A DNA stretch of 37,710 nucleotides from Rikenellaceae bacterium (GCA_031256675.1 JAIRQC010000028.1:1-37710), one strand, 5' to 3'; shown: positions 15,872 to 24,524, counted from the first letter of the stretch. Notes: a model not told the origin generated them from the letters alone. Numbers and translations are program-made.

Positions 15872-16232
15872 AATCTTAAAATATTTATAAGAGTTTGTCT
15901 AAAATTTACCACTCAGCGTTGTTTTGTCCTTTTCTGCAAATAAAGTTCAGGCGAACCATTAAATCAGGTTATCCCGACCAATTTGCTCATTATATTGCTA
16001 ATCGCAACAATTTTCATGCCATTTCAAAATAAAAACGCTATATGCTTATGACAAAAATAACTATTATTTAACACAATTCAATCCTTTTTATGAAATATTT
16101 ATCAAAAAAACTTTCACAGCCCGTCCGTTCCTCTCCGAAATTTGACATGCAAATCCGTCCGTTACCCTCCCGAAGGCCCTCTCGCAGGGGTTCGGCGGAT
16201 AACAGTTATAAAGGTAAAAAAGTTTTTACGGA
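15872..16232. other. Gene-free AT-rich intergenic region with the promoter of the nuclease/TonB operon
   Basis: No gene is seen. On the minus strand TATTTTTG (16052-16059) is preceded by TTG (16079-16081) with a 19-base spacer, a fair Bacteroidetes promoter that would give a ~175-base leader before the lipoprotein ATG at 15871. At 16173-16195 a short imperfect inverted repeat (CCGAA...TTCGG) lacks a T run, and GTAAAAA/TTTTTAC at 16218-16230 may be a weak stop for the rfb operon. Confidence 0.45.
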
Positions 16233-17093
16233 TTATGCAAACCCGGCGAGGCGGTCAATCACCTCCTCCAGCGCGCTCTCCCACTCGGCTATCTTCACCA
16301 CGAAGGTTGTCATGAAGCGGCCCTTGTCCATGATCGAGAAGGCAGGGCGGCGGGCGACGGTGGGATATTCGGCTGTCGTCAAGTGATTTACGCGACAGTT
16401 CAGGCCGGCGAGCCCCATTATCTGCTCGGCGAACAGCGCCCAGCTGGCCGTACCCAGGTTGGAGTAGTGATAGAGGCCGTAACGCGGCTTGTCGACAACC
16501 CTCATGATGGCCGCGGCCAGATCGTGGGCCGAGGTGGGCGACCCCCACTGGTCGCCAACGACGTTCACCTGGTCGCGCTCGGCCCCGATGCGCAGCATGG
16601 TCTTTACGAAGTTGTTGCCGTAGACGCTGTACAGCCAGCTCGTGCGGATGACGACACTGCGCGGATTGCCTTTTATGGCCGCCCGTTCGCCCTCCAGCTT
16701 TGTCCGGCCATAAACGCTTTGGGGATCTGCGGGCTCCTCCTCGGTCAGCGGTTCGGGGTTCGAGCCGCCGAAGACGTAGTCGGTGGAGATATGCAGCAGC
16801 GACGCCCCTACCCTTTCGCTCTCAGTGGCGAGGATACCCACCGCGTCGGCGTTGAGCCTGCGGGCCGCCTCGGGATCGCCCTCGGCTTTGTCGACCGCCG
16901 TGTAGGCCGCCGTATTGATCACCCATTGGGGACGTTCGCGCTCCATGAACTGCGCCGCAGCCTCGCGGTCGGTCACGTCGAGCCCGTCCACGTCGGTAAA
17001 GACAAACACACAGCCCCCGCACTGCGGCGCGATCTCGCGCAAACAGCTGCCCAGCTGGCCGTCAGCCCCCGTAACCAGAATTTTAGTCGCCAT
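16233..17093 (-). CDS. rfbD: dTDP-4-dehydrorhamnose reductase
   Basis: A 286-residue extended short-chain dehydrogenase that catalyses the last step of dTDP-L-rhamnose synthesis, the NAD(P)H reduction of the 4-keto sugar. ILVTGADGQLGSCLREIAP holds the dinucleotide-binding GxxGxLG. INTAAYTAVDKAEGDPEAA, LLHISTDYVFGG and SVYGRTKLEGE (catalytic Thr/Tyr-x-x-x-Lys) follow, and GDQWGSPTSAHDLAAAI is typical of RmlD. The ATG at 17093 is chosen; it lies 11 bases inside the end of rfbB, indicating coupling. It is the last gene of the rfb group. Confidence 0.95.
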   Translation of the reverse strand: MATKILVTGADGQLGSCLREIAPQCGGCVFVFTDVDGLDVTDREAAAQFMERERPQWVINTAAYTAVDKAEGDPEAARRLNADAVGILATESERVGASLLHISTDYVFGGSNPEPLTEEEPADPQSVYGRTKLEGERAAIKGNPRSVVIRTSWLYSVYGNNFVKTMLRIGAERDQVNVVGDQWGSPTSAHDLAAAIMRVVDKPRYGLYHYSNLGTASWALFAEQIMGLAGLNCRVNHLTTAEYPTVARRPAFSIMDKGRFMTTFVVKIAEWESALEEVIDRLAGFA

Positions 17094-18132
17094 ACATCTG
17101 CCGGTAATAATTTGCATACTCGCCCGAGGTCACCCGTTCGAGCCACTGCTGATTGTCGAGGTACCAGCGGACGGTGCGTTCGACGCCCTCCTCGAATTGC
17201 AACGACGGTTGCCAGCCCAGCTCGCGGTGGAGCTTCGACGAGTCGATTGCGTAGCGCAGGTCGTGGCCCGCGCGGTCGGCGACAAAGGTTATCAGCCGTT
17301 CCGAATGGCCCGCGGGATTGCCCAGCAGGCGGTCGGCGGTGGCGACGAGCGTCCGAACGAGGTCGATATTGCGCCACTCGTTGAAGCCGCCTATATTATA
17401 TGTGTCGCCCCGCCGCCCGCGGTGGAAGATCGCGTCGATGGCCCGCGCATGGTCTTCGACGTAGATCCAGTCGCGCACATTGTCGCCGCTGCCGTAGACC
17501 GGCAGCGGCTTGCCGTGACGTATATTGTTGATGAACAGCGGAATCAGCTTCTCCGGAAACTGATTGGGCCCGTAGTTGTTCGAGCAGTTGCTGACCACCG
17601 TCGGCAGGCCGAAGGTGTTGGCAAAGGCCCTCACAAAGTGGTCGCTTGACGCTTTGGAGGCCGAATAGGGCGACTGCGGGTCGTAAGGGGTGGTCTCGAC
17701 GAAAAATTCATCAGGGTTGTGCAGCGAGCCGTAGACCTCGTCGGTCGAGACATGGTAGAAAAGTTTGTCCGTCAGGTCGTTCCACGCCACACGCGCCGCC
17801 TGCAACAGGTTCAGCGTCCCCATCACGTTGGTGCGGGCAAAACTCAGCGGGTCGCGGATCGAGCGGTCGACATGGCTCTCCGCGGCCAGATGGACGACCG
17901 CGTCGATGGCATGGCGCGTAAAGATCTCCTGCACCGCTTCGACGTCGCATATGTCGCCCTTTATGAAGGTGTAGTTCGGCTTTTGCTCAACGTCGCGCAG
18001 GTTTTCGAGGTTGCCCGCGTATGTCAGCGCGTCGAGGTTAAAAATATGGTATTCAGGGTATCTGTTGCAAAAAAGCCGCACCACATGCGAGCCGATAAAC
18101 CCCGCCCCGCCGGTTATCAGGATGTTTTTCAT
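17083..18132 (-). CDS. rfbB: dTDP-glucose 4,6-dehydratase
   Basis: A 349-residue NAD+-dependent dehydratase that converts dTDP-glucose to dTDP-4-keto-6-deoxyglucose. The Rossmann motif is ILITGGAGFIGSHVVRLF, followed by HLAAESHVDRSI, HVSTDEVYGSL with the catalytic Thr-Asp-Glu, SPYSASKASSDHF (Tyr-x-x-x-Lys) and NCSNNYGPNQFPEKLIPL. Full family length. Its ATG overlaps the TGA of the small upstream frame at 18129-18131. rfbA is not in the window, so the glucose-1-phosphate thymidylyltransferase must be encoded elsewhere. Confidence 0.97.
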   Translation of the reverse strand: MKNILITGGAGFIGSHVVRLFCNRYPEYHIFNLDALTYAGNLENLRDVEQKPNYTFIKGDICDVEAVQEIFTRHAIDAVVHLAAESHVDRSIRDPLSFARTNVMGTLNLLQAARVAWNDLTDKLFYHVSTDEVYGSLHNPDEFFVETTPYDPQSPYSASKASSDHFVRAFANTFGLPTVVSNCSNNYGPNQFPEKLIPLFINNIRHGKPLPVYGSGDNVRDWIYVEDHARAIDAIFHRGRRGDTYNIGGFNEWRNIDLVRTLVATADRLLGNPAGHSERLITFVADRAGHDLRYAIDSSKLHRELGWQPSLQFEEGVERTVRWYLDNQQWLERVTSGEYANYYRQMYGD

Positions 18133-18506
18133 ATTACTCGGAGCCTTTTATAATTTTCATCCTCTTGAATTTTTCCTCTGCATAATCCGTATTTCCGTCT
18201 ATTCTCAACGCCCTGCCAGCAGGTGTAACAATTCGCCGCCGGGTCGAAATCATAAATTACGGGGCTGTCCGCCTCGCTGTCATCCGCCTCACTGTCATCC
18301 GCTTCGCCGCCAAAGACGACAAGGCAACTGTCCGACGCCCGCCCGCCTCGTCGAACCCTGCCCCGCTGCCGAAACAGAGCAGTTTGCCTTGCAATATCGT
18401 TCAGCGCCGCCTCCGAATCATGGTCGCCATACAAGCGTCGAGCCTTCGATAAAAATTCTTCGCGTGTAAATGTCTGCGCTGTAGCTGCCTGACGGCGAGA
18501 GGACAT
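18129..18506 (-). CDS. Small hypothetical protein between rfbC and rfbB
   Basis: A possible 125-residue frame (ATG at 18506, TGA overlapping the rfbB ATG). It has a polar N-terminus with FTREEFLSKARRLYGDHDSE, an acidic repeat EADDSEADDSEAD near the middle, and a Cys-containing tail (YTCWQGVENRRKYGLCRGK). No family is recognised. The stop/start overlap with rfbB argues for translation, but the repeat-like DNA and the adjoining degenerate intergenic sequence argue for a pseudogene or chance frame. A longer start at 18584 is also open. Confidence 0.3.
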   Translation of the reverse strand: MSSRRQAATAQTFTREEFLSKARRLYGDHDSEAALNDIARQTALFRQRGRVRRGGRASDSCLVVFGGEADDSEADDSEADSPVIYDFDPAANCYTCWQGVENRRKYGLCRGKIQEDENYKRLRVI

Positions 18507-18696
18507 TATACGGCAGCTTGGGGAGACACACATCGTGCTCACAGGGTTGCACGTCTGCCCGTCCCCTGTTTTCATGCCGGCCAACGGGCCGGACGCCCGC
18601 GAGGCGTATCACTCTCCGCAACAATGGCTTCCAACCCCGCGCTCCGCCCTGCACAAGCAGCATGATGCGGCGAGGGCCGCAATATCGCAAGGCGCA
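18507..18696. other. Non-coding GC-rich stretch between rfbC and the small frame
   Basis: About 190 bases hold no convincing gene. There are short inverted elements such as GGCCAACGGGCC (18581-18592) and phrases (ACAATGGCTTCC, GCGCTCCGCCCTGC) that look like decayed palindromic repeats of the kind seen at 13847. Confidence 0.35.
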
Positions 18697-19275
18697 TCAC
18701 AGCCACAACTTATACTGGTCTATCGCATCGAACCTCTTGTAGACGAGGTCTTTGGCCGAAACGGTCAACTGCTCCGGGTCTATGCCCCACCGCCCGAACT
18801 CCCAGTCTATCGCCAGCGCGGGGTCGTTCCACATGACGCCATCCTCGCTGTCGGGGTCGTAATAATCCGTACACTTATACATGAACTCCGTCCCCTCTTC
18901 CAGCGTCAGGAATCCGTGCGCAAAGCGCGGCGGCACATAGAACAGCATTCTGTTCTCCGCGCTGAGCAACGCCTTCTCCCAGCGTCCGAAGGTCGGGCTC
19001 TCCGGCCGCAGGTCCACCGCCACATCGAGCGCCGCCCCCGCCGTAACCCTCACCAGTTTGCCCTGCGTGTGTCTTTTCTGAAAATGCAGTCCCCGCAACA
19101 CCCCGCGCCGCGACCGGCTATGGTTATCCTGCACAAAGCGCTCCCCGACGCCGATCGCCTCGAAGTCCACACAGCTGTAACTCTCCATAAAAAAGCCCCG
19201 CTCGTCGCCCCACACCTGCGGCTCGATAAGACACAACCCTTCGATCGAGGTATCTATCCTCCTGAACTGCCCCAT
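18697..19275 (-). CDS. rfbC: dTDP-4-dehydrorhamnose 3,5-epimerase
   Basis: A 192-residue cupin epimerase (RmlC) acting on dTDP-4-keto-6-deoxyglucose. Signatures are DERGFFMESY, DNHSRSRRGVLRGLHFQ (catalytic His), KLVRVTAGAALDVAVDLR (catalytic Asp region), LFYVPPRFAHGFLTLEEGTE (RFAHGF box) and YYDPDSEDGVMWNDP. Normal length. The ATG at 19275 follows the uppP stop by 2 bases, placing rfbC in one operon with DUF3098 and uppP and linking dTDP-rhamnose supply to lipid-carrier recycling. The frame stays open far upstream across uppP, but the family alignment fixes this start. Confidence 0.95.
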   Translation of the reverse strand: MGQFRRIDTSIEGLCLIEPQVWGDERGFFMESYSCVDFEAIGVGERFVQDNHSRSRRGVLRGLHFQKRHTQGKLVRVTAGAALDVAVDLRPESPTFGRWEKALLSAENRMLFYVPPRFAHGFLTLEEGTEFMYKCTDYYDPDSEDGVMWNDPALAIDWEFGRWGIDPEQLTVSAKDLVYKRFDAIDQYKLWL

Positions 19276-19277
19276 TT

Positions 19278-20051
19278 TTACATGAAAATTTCCAGCAACA
19301 GGGCCAGCAATCCGGCGGCGGCGCAGTAGATTGCGAACCAGACGAGCTTGCCGCGTGAGACCAGACGTACCATTGCCTTGCAGGCGAACAGTCCGGTGAA
19401 GAATGCCGTTGCGAAGCCTGCCAGGTCGTGCCGCTCGAAAACAAATTCGGACTTCGTCATGTCGAGGGCTGCCATGCCGAGGATGGGGATGATGACCATC
19501 ATGAACGAGAAGCGCGCCATTTCCTCGCGCCGCACACCCTGCAACAATCCTGCGACAATGGTCGTACCCGAGCGCGACAGCCCTGGCAACACCGCCACGG
19601 CCTGCGCCAGACCGACCACAAAGGCACGTTTCGGCGTTATCGGGTTGACCCCTGCCCTGACGTAACCGGACAGGGCCAGCAGTCCTGCGGTAACGATCAG
19701 CATCGCCCCGACAAGTATCAGGCTGCCGTCGAACAGCGTCTCGATCTGCTCGCCCAGCATAAGCCCGACGAAGATGACGGGCAGCATCGAGACCGCTATA
19801 TTTATAAGGTATACCGTCTGCGGGTTCAGTTGAAACCGGAATGCCCCTGCGATGATCGCCCCTATCTCGCGGCGGAAGACCACGATCGAGGCCAGCGCCG
19901 TAGCCAGGTGCACCGTCACGTCGAACGACATGTTGCCGCCCTCGACGCCGAAAAGTCTCTGCATGATAGCCAGGTGGCCGCTGCTGCTCACCGGCAGGAA
20001 CTCCGTCAGCCCCTGCACCACCCCCATGATGGCCGACTCCCACACCTCCAT
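19278..20051 (-). CDS. uppP: Undecaprenyl-diphosphatase
   Basis: A 257-residue integral membrane enzyme (BacA/UppP) that dephosphorylates undecaprenyl diphosphate to regenerate the lipid carrier for peptidoglycan and O-antigen assembly. The first catalytic loop is VVQGLTEFLPVSSSGHL with the following HLA region; the second is PGLSRSGTTIVAGLL. About eight hydrophobic segments are visible. The ATG at 20049-20051 overlaps the TGA of DUF3098 (TGATG), so the two are coupled; a GTG directly upstream (20054) is an alternative. Confidence 0.95.
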   Translation of the reverse strand: MEVWESAIMGVVQGLTEFLPVSSSGHLAIMQRLFGVEGGNMSFDVTVHLATALASIVVFRREIGAIIAGAFRFQLNPQTVYLINIAVSMLPVIFVGLMLGEQIETLFDGSLILVGAMLIVTAGLLALSGYVRAGVNPITPKRAFVVGLAQAVAVLPGLSRSGTTIVAGLLQGVRREEMARFSFMMVIIPILGMAALDMTKSEFVFERHDLAGFATAFFTGLFACKAMVRLVSRGKLVWFAIYCAAAGLLALLLEIFM

Positions 20052-20305
20052 CACCTGCTTTTCTTCATTATGGCGTAGATCTCGAACACGAAGCCACCGA
20101 TCACCAGTATCGGGGCCAGCGTGATGCGCCGGAAGCTGAACATAGCCTCGTTGAACTCGTCCGGCGACTTGCTGCCCCCGCCGATCATCAGCACAAAGCC
20201 CAACACGATGACAGCAAAGCCGACAAGCATCAGCTTATAATTCACCCGCCCCATTGCCATCCGGCCATCATTGCCCGTATCGGGCTGGTTCTTAGTATTT
20301 TTCAT
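20051..20305 (-). CDS. DUF3098 small membrane protein
   Basis: An 84-residue protein with a polar 20-residue N-terminus and two hydrophobic segments, YKLMLVGFAVIVLGFVLMIG and ITLAPILVIGGFVFEIYAIM. Between them is GGGSKSPDEFNEAMFSFRR, the signature of Bacteroidetes DUF3098. In other Bacteroidales it usually sits between ftsX and uppP, pointing to a cell-envelope or division role; the function is unknown. Here it is separated from ftsX by a plus-strand DJ-1-like gene. Confidence 0.9.
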   Translation of the reverse strand: MKNTKNQPDTGNDGRMAMGRVNYKLMLVGFAVIVLGFVLMIGGGSKSPDEFNEAMFSFRRITLAPILVIGGFVFEIYAIMKKSR

Positions 20306-20357
20306 GTTTTTTATGTTTTTCTGAGGTTATCCTTCCCAAAAGCGGACAAAACCTGTG

Positions 20358-20388
20358 CGAAAGTACGACTTTTATTTGTTGCATCCAA
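20358..20388 (-). promoter_or_regulatory. Promoter of the DUF3098-uppP-rfbCBD operon
   Basis: On the minus strand TACTTTCG (20358-20365; one mismatch from TAnnTTTG) is preceded by TTG (20386-20388) with a 20-base spacer. The leader to the DUF3098 ATG would be about 45 bases. Confidence 0.5.
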
Positions 20389-20524
20389 TCTTCGGGCAAT
20401 GAAATTTTATGTCATGACGGGCCGGAATAAATGCCGCCGTTGCATTGCGTGACACAAACGGGGGCGCGCGCGCACGACAGCGGCCCGAAATGCAAAAAGC
20501 ATTTCGCGGAGCGGCATTTTTGTG

Positions 20525-20556
20525 TTTGACCTGCCGGTCAGGCGGCCATAACTTTG
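20525..20556 (+). promoter_or_regulatory. Promoter of the DJ-1/PfpI gene
   Basis: TTTG (20525-20528), a 20-base spacer and TAACTTTG (20549-20556) match the Bacteroidetes consensus exactly. The leader is about 25 bases to the ATG at 20587. This decides the start against the upstream in-frame codon at 20554, which lies inside the -7 box. Confidence 0.75.
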
Positions 20557-20586
20557 CCGTCGGACAAAAGCCTGTTTTTTATCGCC

Positions 20587-21117
20587 ATGAAAAGGAAAAA
20601 AGTTGCAGTTATCGCGGTCGACCCTGTCAACGGCTCGGGACTGTTGCAGTATCTCGAAGCGTTTGGCGAGAACACGATCCCTTTCGATGTTTTTGCCGTG
20701 GCCGAGCGGCGCGACATCATGACCAATTCGGGCATTGCGCTGAGCCTCGACAGCACGATAGCCGAGTTGAAGGGGCGTGAGGCGGAGTACGACGCCCTTG
20801 TTTTCGCCTGCGGGGACGCCATGCCTCGTTTTGTCGAGAACGCTCAAAAACAGTACAATATCGACATGATGGAGGTGATCCTCTCCTTCGCCGCGCATGG
20901 CAAGACGATAGCCGGCCACTGTGCTGCCGCGCTGCTGCTCGACCAGCTGGGGATCGTTGTCGGCAAACGTGTGGCCGTCCACCCCTTTGTCAGGCCCATC
21001 ATACGCGGCGGCATAGTCGTCGACGGGCCCTGTGCGGTGGCCGGCAACATCTTCACCGCCAGCAGCGAGAACAACATAGCGGCCATGCTGCCGCGGCTGC
21101 TCGAAGCATTGAGGTGA
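20587..21117 (+). CDS. DJ-1/PfpI family protein
   Basis: A 176-residue class I glutamine-amidotransferase-like protein. The N-terminal strand is KKVAVIAVDPVNGSGLLQYL; YDALVFACGDAMPRFV is followed by the nucleophile-elbow segment GKTIAGHCAAALLLDQLG, where the Cys is the probable active-site residue; GGIVVDGPCAVAGNIFTAS follows. Members include chaperones, glyoxalases/deglycases and proteases, and the specific role cannot be told. It stands alone on the plus strand with its own promoter, between ftsX and DUF3098, which are normally neighbours, and converges on ftsX with a 34-base gap. Confidence 0.8.
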   Translation: MKRKKVAVIAVDPVNGSGLLQYLEAFGENTIPFDVFAVAERRDIMTNSGIALSLDSTIAELKGREAEYDALVFACGDAMPRFVENAQKQYNIDMMEVILSFAAHGKTIAGHCAAALLLDQLGIVVGKRVAVHPFVRPIIRGGIVVDGPCAVAGNIFTASSENNIAAMLPRLLEALR

Positions 21118-21151
21118 AGGAGAGTGGCGTCCTAATAATCTATTTTTAGAC

Positions 21152-22024
21152 CTAATACAAATGTATGTTGTTGATGTGCATCCTGAGGAATTTCGACACG
21201 GCGAAAGAGGTGAATATTAACGATATAAGTATCGCCGAGAGGATAATTGCCCCTGTGATGGCCGCCAGTGGCATTTCGCCGCGTATGATTGCTATTTCGG
21301 GCAGCCCCTCCTCGACGCCCGCCACAAGGCCGACGAACATCGCCCCCGCCACAACGCCCGCCACAACGCCCTGCAACATGGCCGAGAGCAGGAACGGCCG
21401 CCGAATGAAACCGTTGGTGGCCCCGACGAGCTTCATCGTCGAGACTGTGTAGCGTTTGGCGAAGATCGTGGCCTTGATGGTGTTGTTGAGCAGCACGAGC
21501 GATATGAGCAGCAGCATGGCGGCGAAAGCGGTTAGCACGATGTTGAACTTGTTGAAACTGCGCCCCATCTGGTCGAGCACCCCGCGCTGGTAGACCACCT
21601 CGCCGACCCCCTCCATAGCCATCGCGCGATGTTCGAACTCCTCCACCGAGGCCTTGTCGTAATGGCCCGGGTTGAGTTTTACGTCGTAGGAATCGGGTAG
21701 CGGATTTTCGTCGAGGAACGAGATAAAGTCGCGGTTCATGAAGTTGCGATAGTCGGCGGCGGCCTGCTCCCTGGGGACGAAGAGCAGTTCGCGCACGCTC
21801 GGGTCGGCTTTGAGCGCCTTGCCTACCGTCTCGACGCCGGCCCCGGGAGCGAGCATCACCGTGAGTGTAAAACGCTCCTGCAACCGTCCCGTAGCGGCCA
21901 GCCCGTTGAGCGCCAGGTACCCCACGCTACCCATCATGAAGACCACCAGCGCGATGCTGACCGTCGATACGAGGTACGAACTGCGCACCCGTCGCCTGAT
22001 GCGGCGGTTACTCTCCTGAGCCAT
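21152..22024 (-). CDS. ftsX: Cell-division ABC-transporter-like permease FtsX
   Basis: A 290-residue permease with one N-terminal TM (~18-38) and a periplasmic loop carrying the FtsX extracellular domain (FTLTVMLAPGAGVETVGKAL, VRELLFVPREQAAADY, FISFLDENPLPDSYDVKLNP). Three C-terminal TMs follow, with the coupling segment IKATIFAKRYTVSTMKLVGA. With FtsE it couples ATP hydrolysis to activation of peptidoglycan hydrolases at division; ftsE is not in the window. The ATG lies 17 bases inside the end of the YfhO-family gene. Confidence 0.95.
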   Translation of the reverse strand: MAQESNRRIRRRVRSSYLVSTVSIALVVFMMGSVGYLALNGLAATGRLQERFTLTVMLAPGAGVETVGKALKADPSVRELLFVPREQAAADYRNFMNRDFISFLDENPLPDSYDVKLNPGHYDKASVEEFEHRAMAMEGVGEVVYQRGVLDQMGRSFNKFNIVLTAFAAMLLLISLVLLNNTIKATIFAKRYTVSTMKLVGATNGFIRRPFLLSAMLQGVVAGVVAGAMFVGLVAGVEEGLPEIAIIRGEMPLAAITGAIILSAILISLIFTSFAVSKFLRMHINNIHLY

Positions 22025-24452
22025 CTCTCCTCCGTTTTATTATGGTGAACGCCACTGCCGCCGCCGCGAGCAGGATTATCGCGACCGTTATCCCCCTGTT
22101 GAGTCCCGCCAGCAGCGCGTAATGGGGCGCGGCGAAGCGGAACTCGACGGTGTGGCTGCCCTGCGGCAGTACCATCGCCCGCAGAACATAGTCGGCACAG
22201 AAATACTCCACCGGCTGTCCGTCGACGGTGCAGCTCCAGCCGTGAGGGTAGTAGATCTCTGAAAATACCGCCACGTCAGGCTGGCACGATGTGTATGTAT
22301 ACCGCTGGTAATTAACCCTGTACTCTGCCATCCGGATCGTGCCGACAGTGTCTTTCCGCGCGGTGGTCGCCATCAACCCCTGCGGCATGTCGCGTTTCTC
22401 GACCACCGCCATGTTCCTGAGGTCGACCTCGCCCAGCATCGTCAGGGCGCGGTCGGCGTCTTCGGCCTCGACTACGCCCTCCACGAACCACGCCGCGCCG
22501 AAGGCTCCCGTGCCCTGCTGCGCCGTGGGGCGGCTGGTCGAGTCGGGAATGATAAAGTAGCGGGTGTTGAGCATGTTGAACGCCGGTCGGGCCCGAAGAA
22601 GGTATTCGGCTGTCGGCTCCTGCTGGCGGCGCGCCAGATAGCGGTCGATGATCTCCTGGTAGCGTTGCATTTTCGCGCCGTGATAGCCCCCTATCGAGCG
22701 GTGGAAATAGGAGGTGGTTGCGTCGTTGAAGGTGCTCACCGCGAGGTTGGCCACCCTGAACCCGGGGGTCGTGTCGGCCAGTATTGCGCGGTCGGCGGCG
22801 GTGGGCTGAATGGCGTTCTGCCGCGCCTCGACAAACCTCTCGTGGGGCAGGAAACGCATGTCCACCGTCATCAGGTCGGCCACGGTCAGCCCCAGCAGCA
22901 GCACGACAAACCACCCTTTTTTCATCCGTCCGCAGAGCATGACCGCCCCTGCTGCAAGGGCCACGAACACAAGCGACCGAAGGGCGTCGAGGCGCATTAT
23001 CGAGGCGCGCTCGTCCCGCATCGCCGCCAGTACGTCGTCCGGAATACCCTGCAGTATAAGCGTACCGTCAAGCGGCGAGACGAAATCGAACAGCATCCCC
23101 CCGAACAGCGCAAAGAACAACGCCAGTCCGCCAAGCACATACAAAGCCCGTTTGGCCGCCCGGGCCACCTCCGCGCGCGTATACCTGTCTTTCCACAGCC
23201 CGCCAAGCATCAGCGCGGCCACCATCGGCACGGCCCACTGCACGATAACGAGCGTGGTGGAGACCGCCCTGAATTTATTGTATCCCGGCAGCCAGCGGAA
23301 AGCGAACTCCGTGAACCACATAAGGTTATGTCCCCACGAAAGCAGCAACGCCAGCAGCGAGACCGCCACGATCCACCACTTGTGCCGCCCCTTCAACAGG
23401 AATAGCCCTATGGCGGCCAGCATCAGGATCACCGCGCCGATATATGTCGGCCCTGCCGTATACGGCTGCTCGCCCCAGTAGGCCGGAAGCTGCGCCGCCA
23501 GGCTGCGGGCGTTATATTTTGCCAGCGCTCCGGCCACCGCGCCCTCCTGCGAGAAACCGCGCCCCGAATCGCCGCCCATAAAATCAGCCACATACAGGTT
23601 GAAACTCTCCGCGCGGCCATAGCTCCAATCCGTGGCATAACCGATGTCGAGCCCATTGCCCCGCGGCCGCTCCGCACTCTGTTTCAGCTCCGAACCTCCG
23701 CGCGTCGACGACTGCGACGACTGCGACGTATACCACAGCGACGACACGTTCGCCCCCACGGCCAACGCCCCTGCCACAACCAGCGTTGCGGTAGCTTTCG
23801 CAAACCACGGCAACGCCCTGCGACGCACCGCGCGCACCAGCTCATTGATCCACAACGCCGCCGTCACTATCAGGAAATAGTATGTGATCTGCGGGTGGTT
23901 GGCCGCCAGCTCTATCGCCCCGAAGAGCGCCGTCAACGCGCCCCCCACCCACGCATTGCGCCGCAGGGCATAATATACCGCCCCGATCATCGCCGGAGCG
24001 TAGGCCATCGCCACCACCTTCGAGATATGTCCCGCCCCGACGATGAGGATCGTATAGGTCGAAAGCCCGTAGGCCACCGCCGGAACGACGCCGATCCACG
24101 GGTTCACCCCCCACAGCAGCAGCATCAGCCAGAAAGCCGCCATCGCAATGAAAATCAATGCCGCAGGGTCGCCCATAAAGCGCAGCACGCCGTTAATTTG
24201 TTGAATAATGCCTCCCCCCGAATCGAAATTGATCTGGTACGACGGCATCCCTGAGAACATCCGTCCCTCCCACTGAGGGTCTTCGCCGAAAGCGGCCCTG
24301 TGTTCTCTAATATCCTGGCTCATACCCAGATACTGGGTCACATCGTGCATCGGAAGTTCCCGCCCGCCGAACTGCGGCGCAAAATAAACCGCCGCCGTCA
24401 GCGCAAAAACCGCCAGCGCAGCCAGGTACGGAGCAAAATTTTTCAGTCTCAT
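22008..24452 (-). CDS. YfhO-family multi-pass membrane protein
   Basis: An 814-residue protein with roughly a dozen hydrophobic segments. The N-terminal TM is followed by a periplasmic loop with LPMHDVTQYLGMSQDIREHR and a GRMFSGMPSYQIN segment. Later come TYYFLIVTAALWIN, GPTYIGAVILMLAAIGLFLL, WLPGYNKFRAVST and, after the last core TM, a large soluble region that ends in TVEFRFAAPHYALLAGLNRG plus a final TM and a basic tail. YfhO-type proteins have a GT-C glycosyltransferase-like topology and are linked to glycosylation of lipoteichoic acid or other envelope lipids; the substrate here is unknown. The ATG at 24452 is preferred to a TTG at 24473. It is co-transcribed with ftsX. Confidence 0.85.
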   Translation of the reverse strand: MRLKNFAPYLAALAVFALTAAVYFAPQFGGRELPMHDVTQYLGMSQDIREHRAAFGEDPQWEGRMFSGMPSYQINFDSGGGIIQQINGVLRFMGDPAALIFIAMAAFWLMLLLWGVNPWIGVVPAVAYGLSTYTILIVGAGHISKVVAMAYAPAMIGAVYYALRRNAWVGGALTALFGAIELAANHPQITYYFLIVTAALWINELVRAVRRRALPWFAKATATLVVAGALAVGANVSSLWYTSQSSQSSTRGGSELKQSAERPRGNGLDIGYATDWSYGRAESFNLYVADFMGGDSGRGFSQEGAVAGALAKYNARSLAAQLPAYWGEQPYTAGPTYIGAVILMLAAIGLFLLKGRHKWWIVAVSLLALLLSWGHNLMWFTEFAFRWLPGYNKFRAVSTTLVIVQWAVPMVAALMLGGLWKDRYTRAEVARAAKRALYVLGGLALFFALFGGMLFDFVSPLDGTLILQGIPDDVLAAMRDERASIMRLDALRSLVFVALAAGAVMLCGRMKKGWFVVLLLGLTVADLMTVDMRFLPHERFVEARQNAIQPTAADRAILADTTPGFRVANLAVSTFNDATTSYFHRSIGGYHGAKMQRYQEIIDRYLARRQQEPTAEYLLRARPAFNMLNTRYFIIPDSTSRPTAQQGTGAFGAAWFVEGVVEAEDADRALTMLGEVDLRNMAVVEKRDMPQGLMATTARKDTVGTIRMAEYRVNYQRYTYTSCQPDVAVFSEIYYPHGWSCTVDGQPVEYFCADYVLRAMVLPQGSHTVEFRFAAPHYALLAGLNRGITVAIILLAAAAVAFTIIKRRRDGSGE

Positions 24453-24506
24453 CCCAACAGTTTGAAAGAACAAAGGAACAAAAAAATTAAGAAAAAGAGA
24501 AAGAAA

Positions 24507-24524
24507 ATCGTACCTTTGTACGAT
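24507..24524. promoter_or_regulatory. Promoter -7 box embedded in a perfect 7-bp inverted repeat (candidate operator)
   Basis: ATCGTAC-CTTT-GTACGAT (24507-24524) ends immediately before the ATG of the polyprenyl synthetase. It contains the -7 box TACCTTTG (24511-24518). With transcription starting about 7 bases after the box, the mRNA would be leaderless or nearly so. No TTG -33 element is evident in the A-rich spacer. The divergent yfhO promoter would lie in 24453-24500. Confidence 0.5.

Noticed and set aside
16171-16196. Terminator after rfbD
   Set aside because: The CCGAA/TTCGG hairpin has no downstream T run on the minus strand, so it does not meet the usual pattern.
18697-20043. Long minus-strand frame suggesting an rfbC fusion with a large N-terminal extension
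   Set aside because: The upstream half is uppP read in another frame; the RmlC family starts at the ATG at 19275, 2 bases after the uppP stop.
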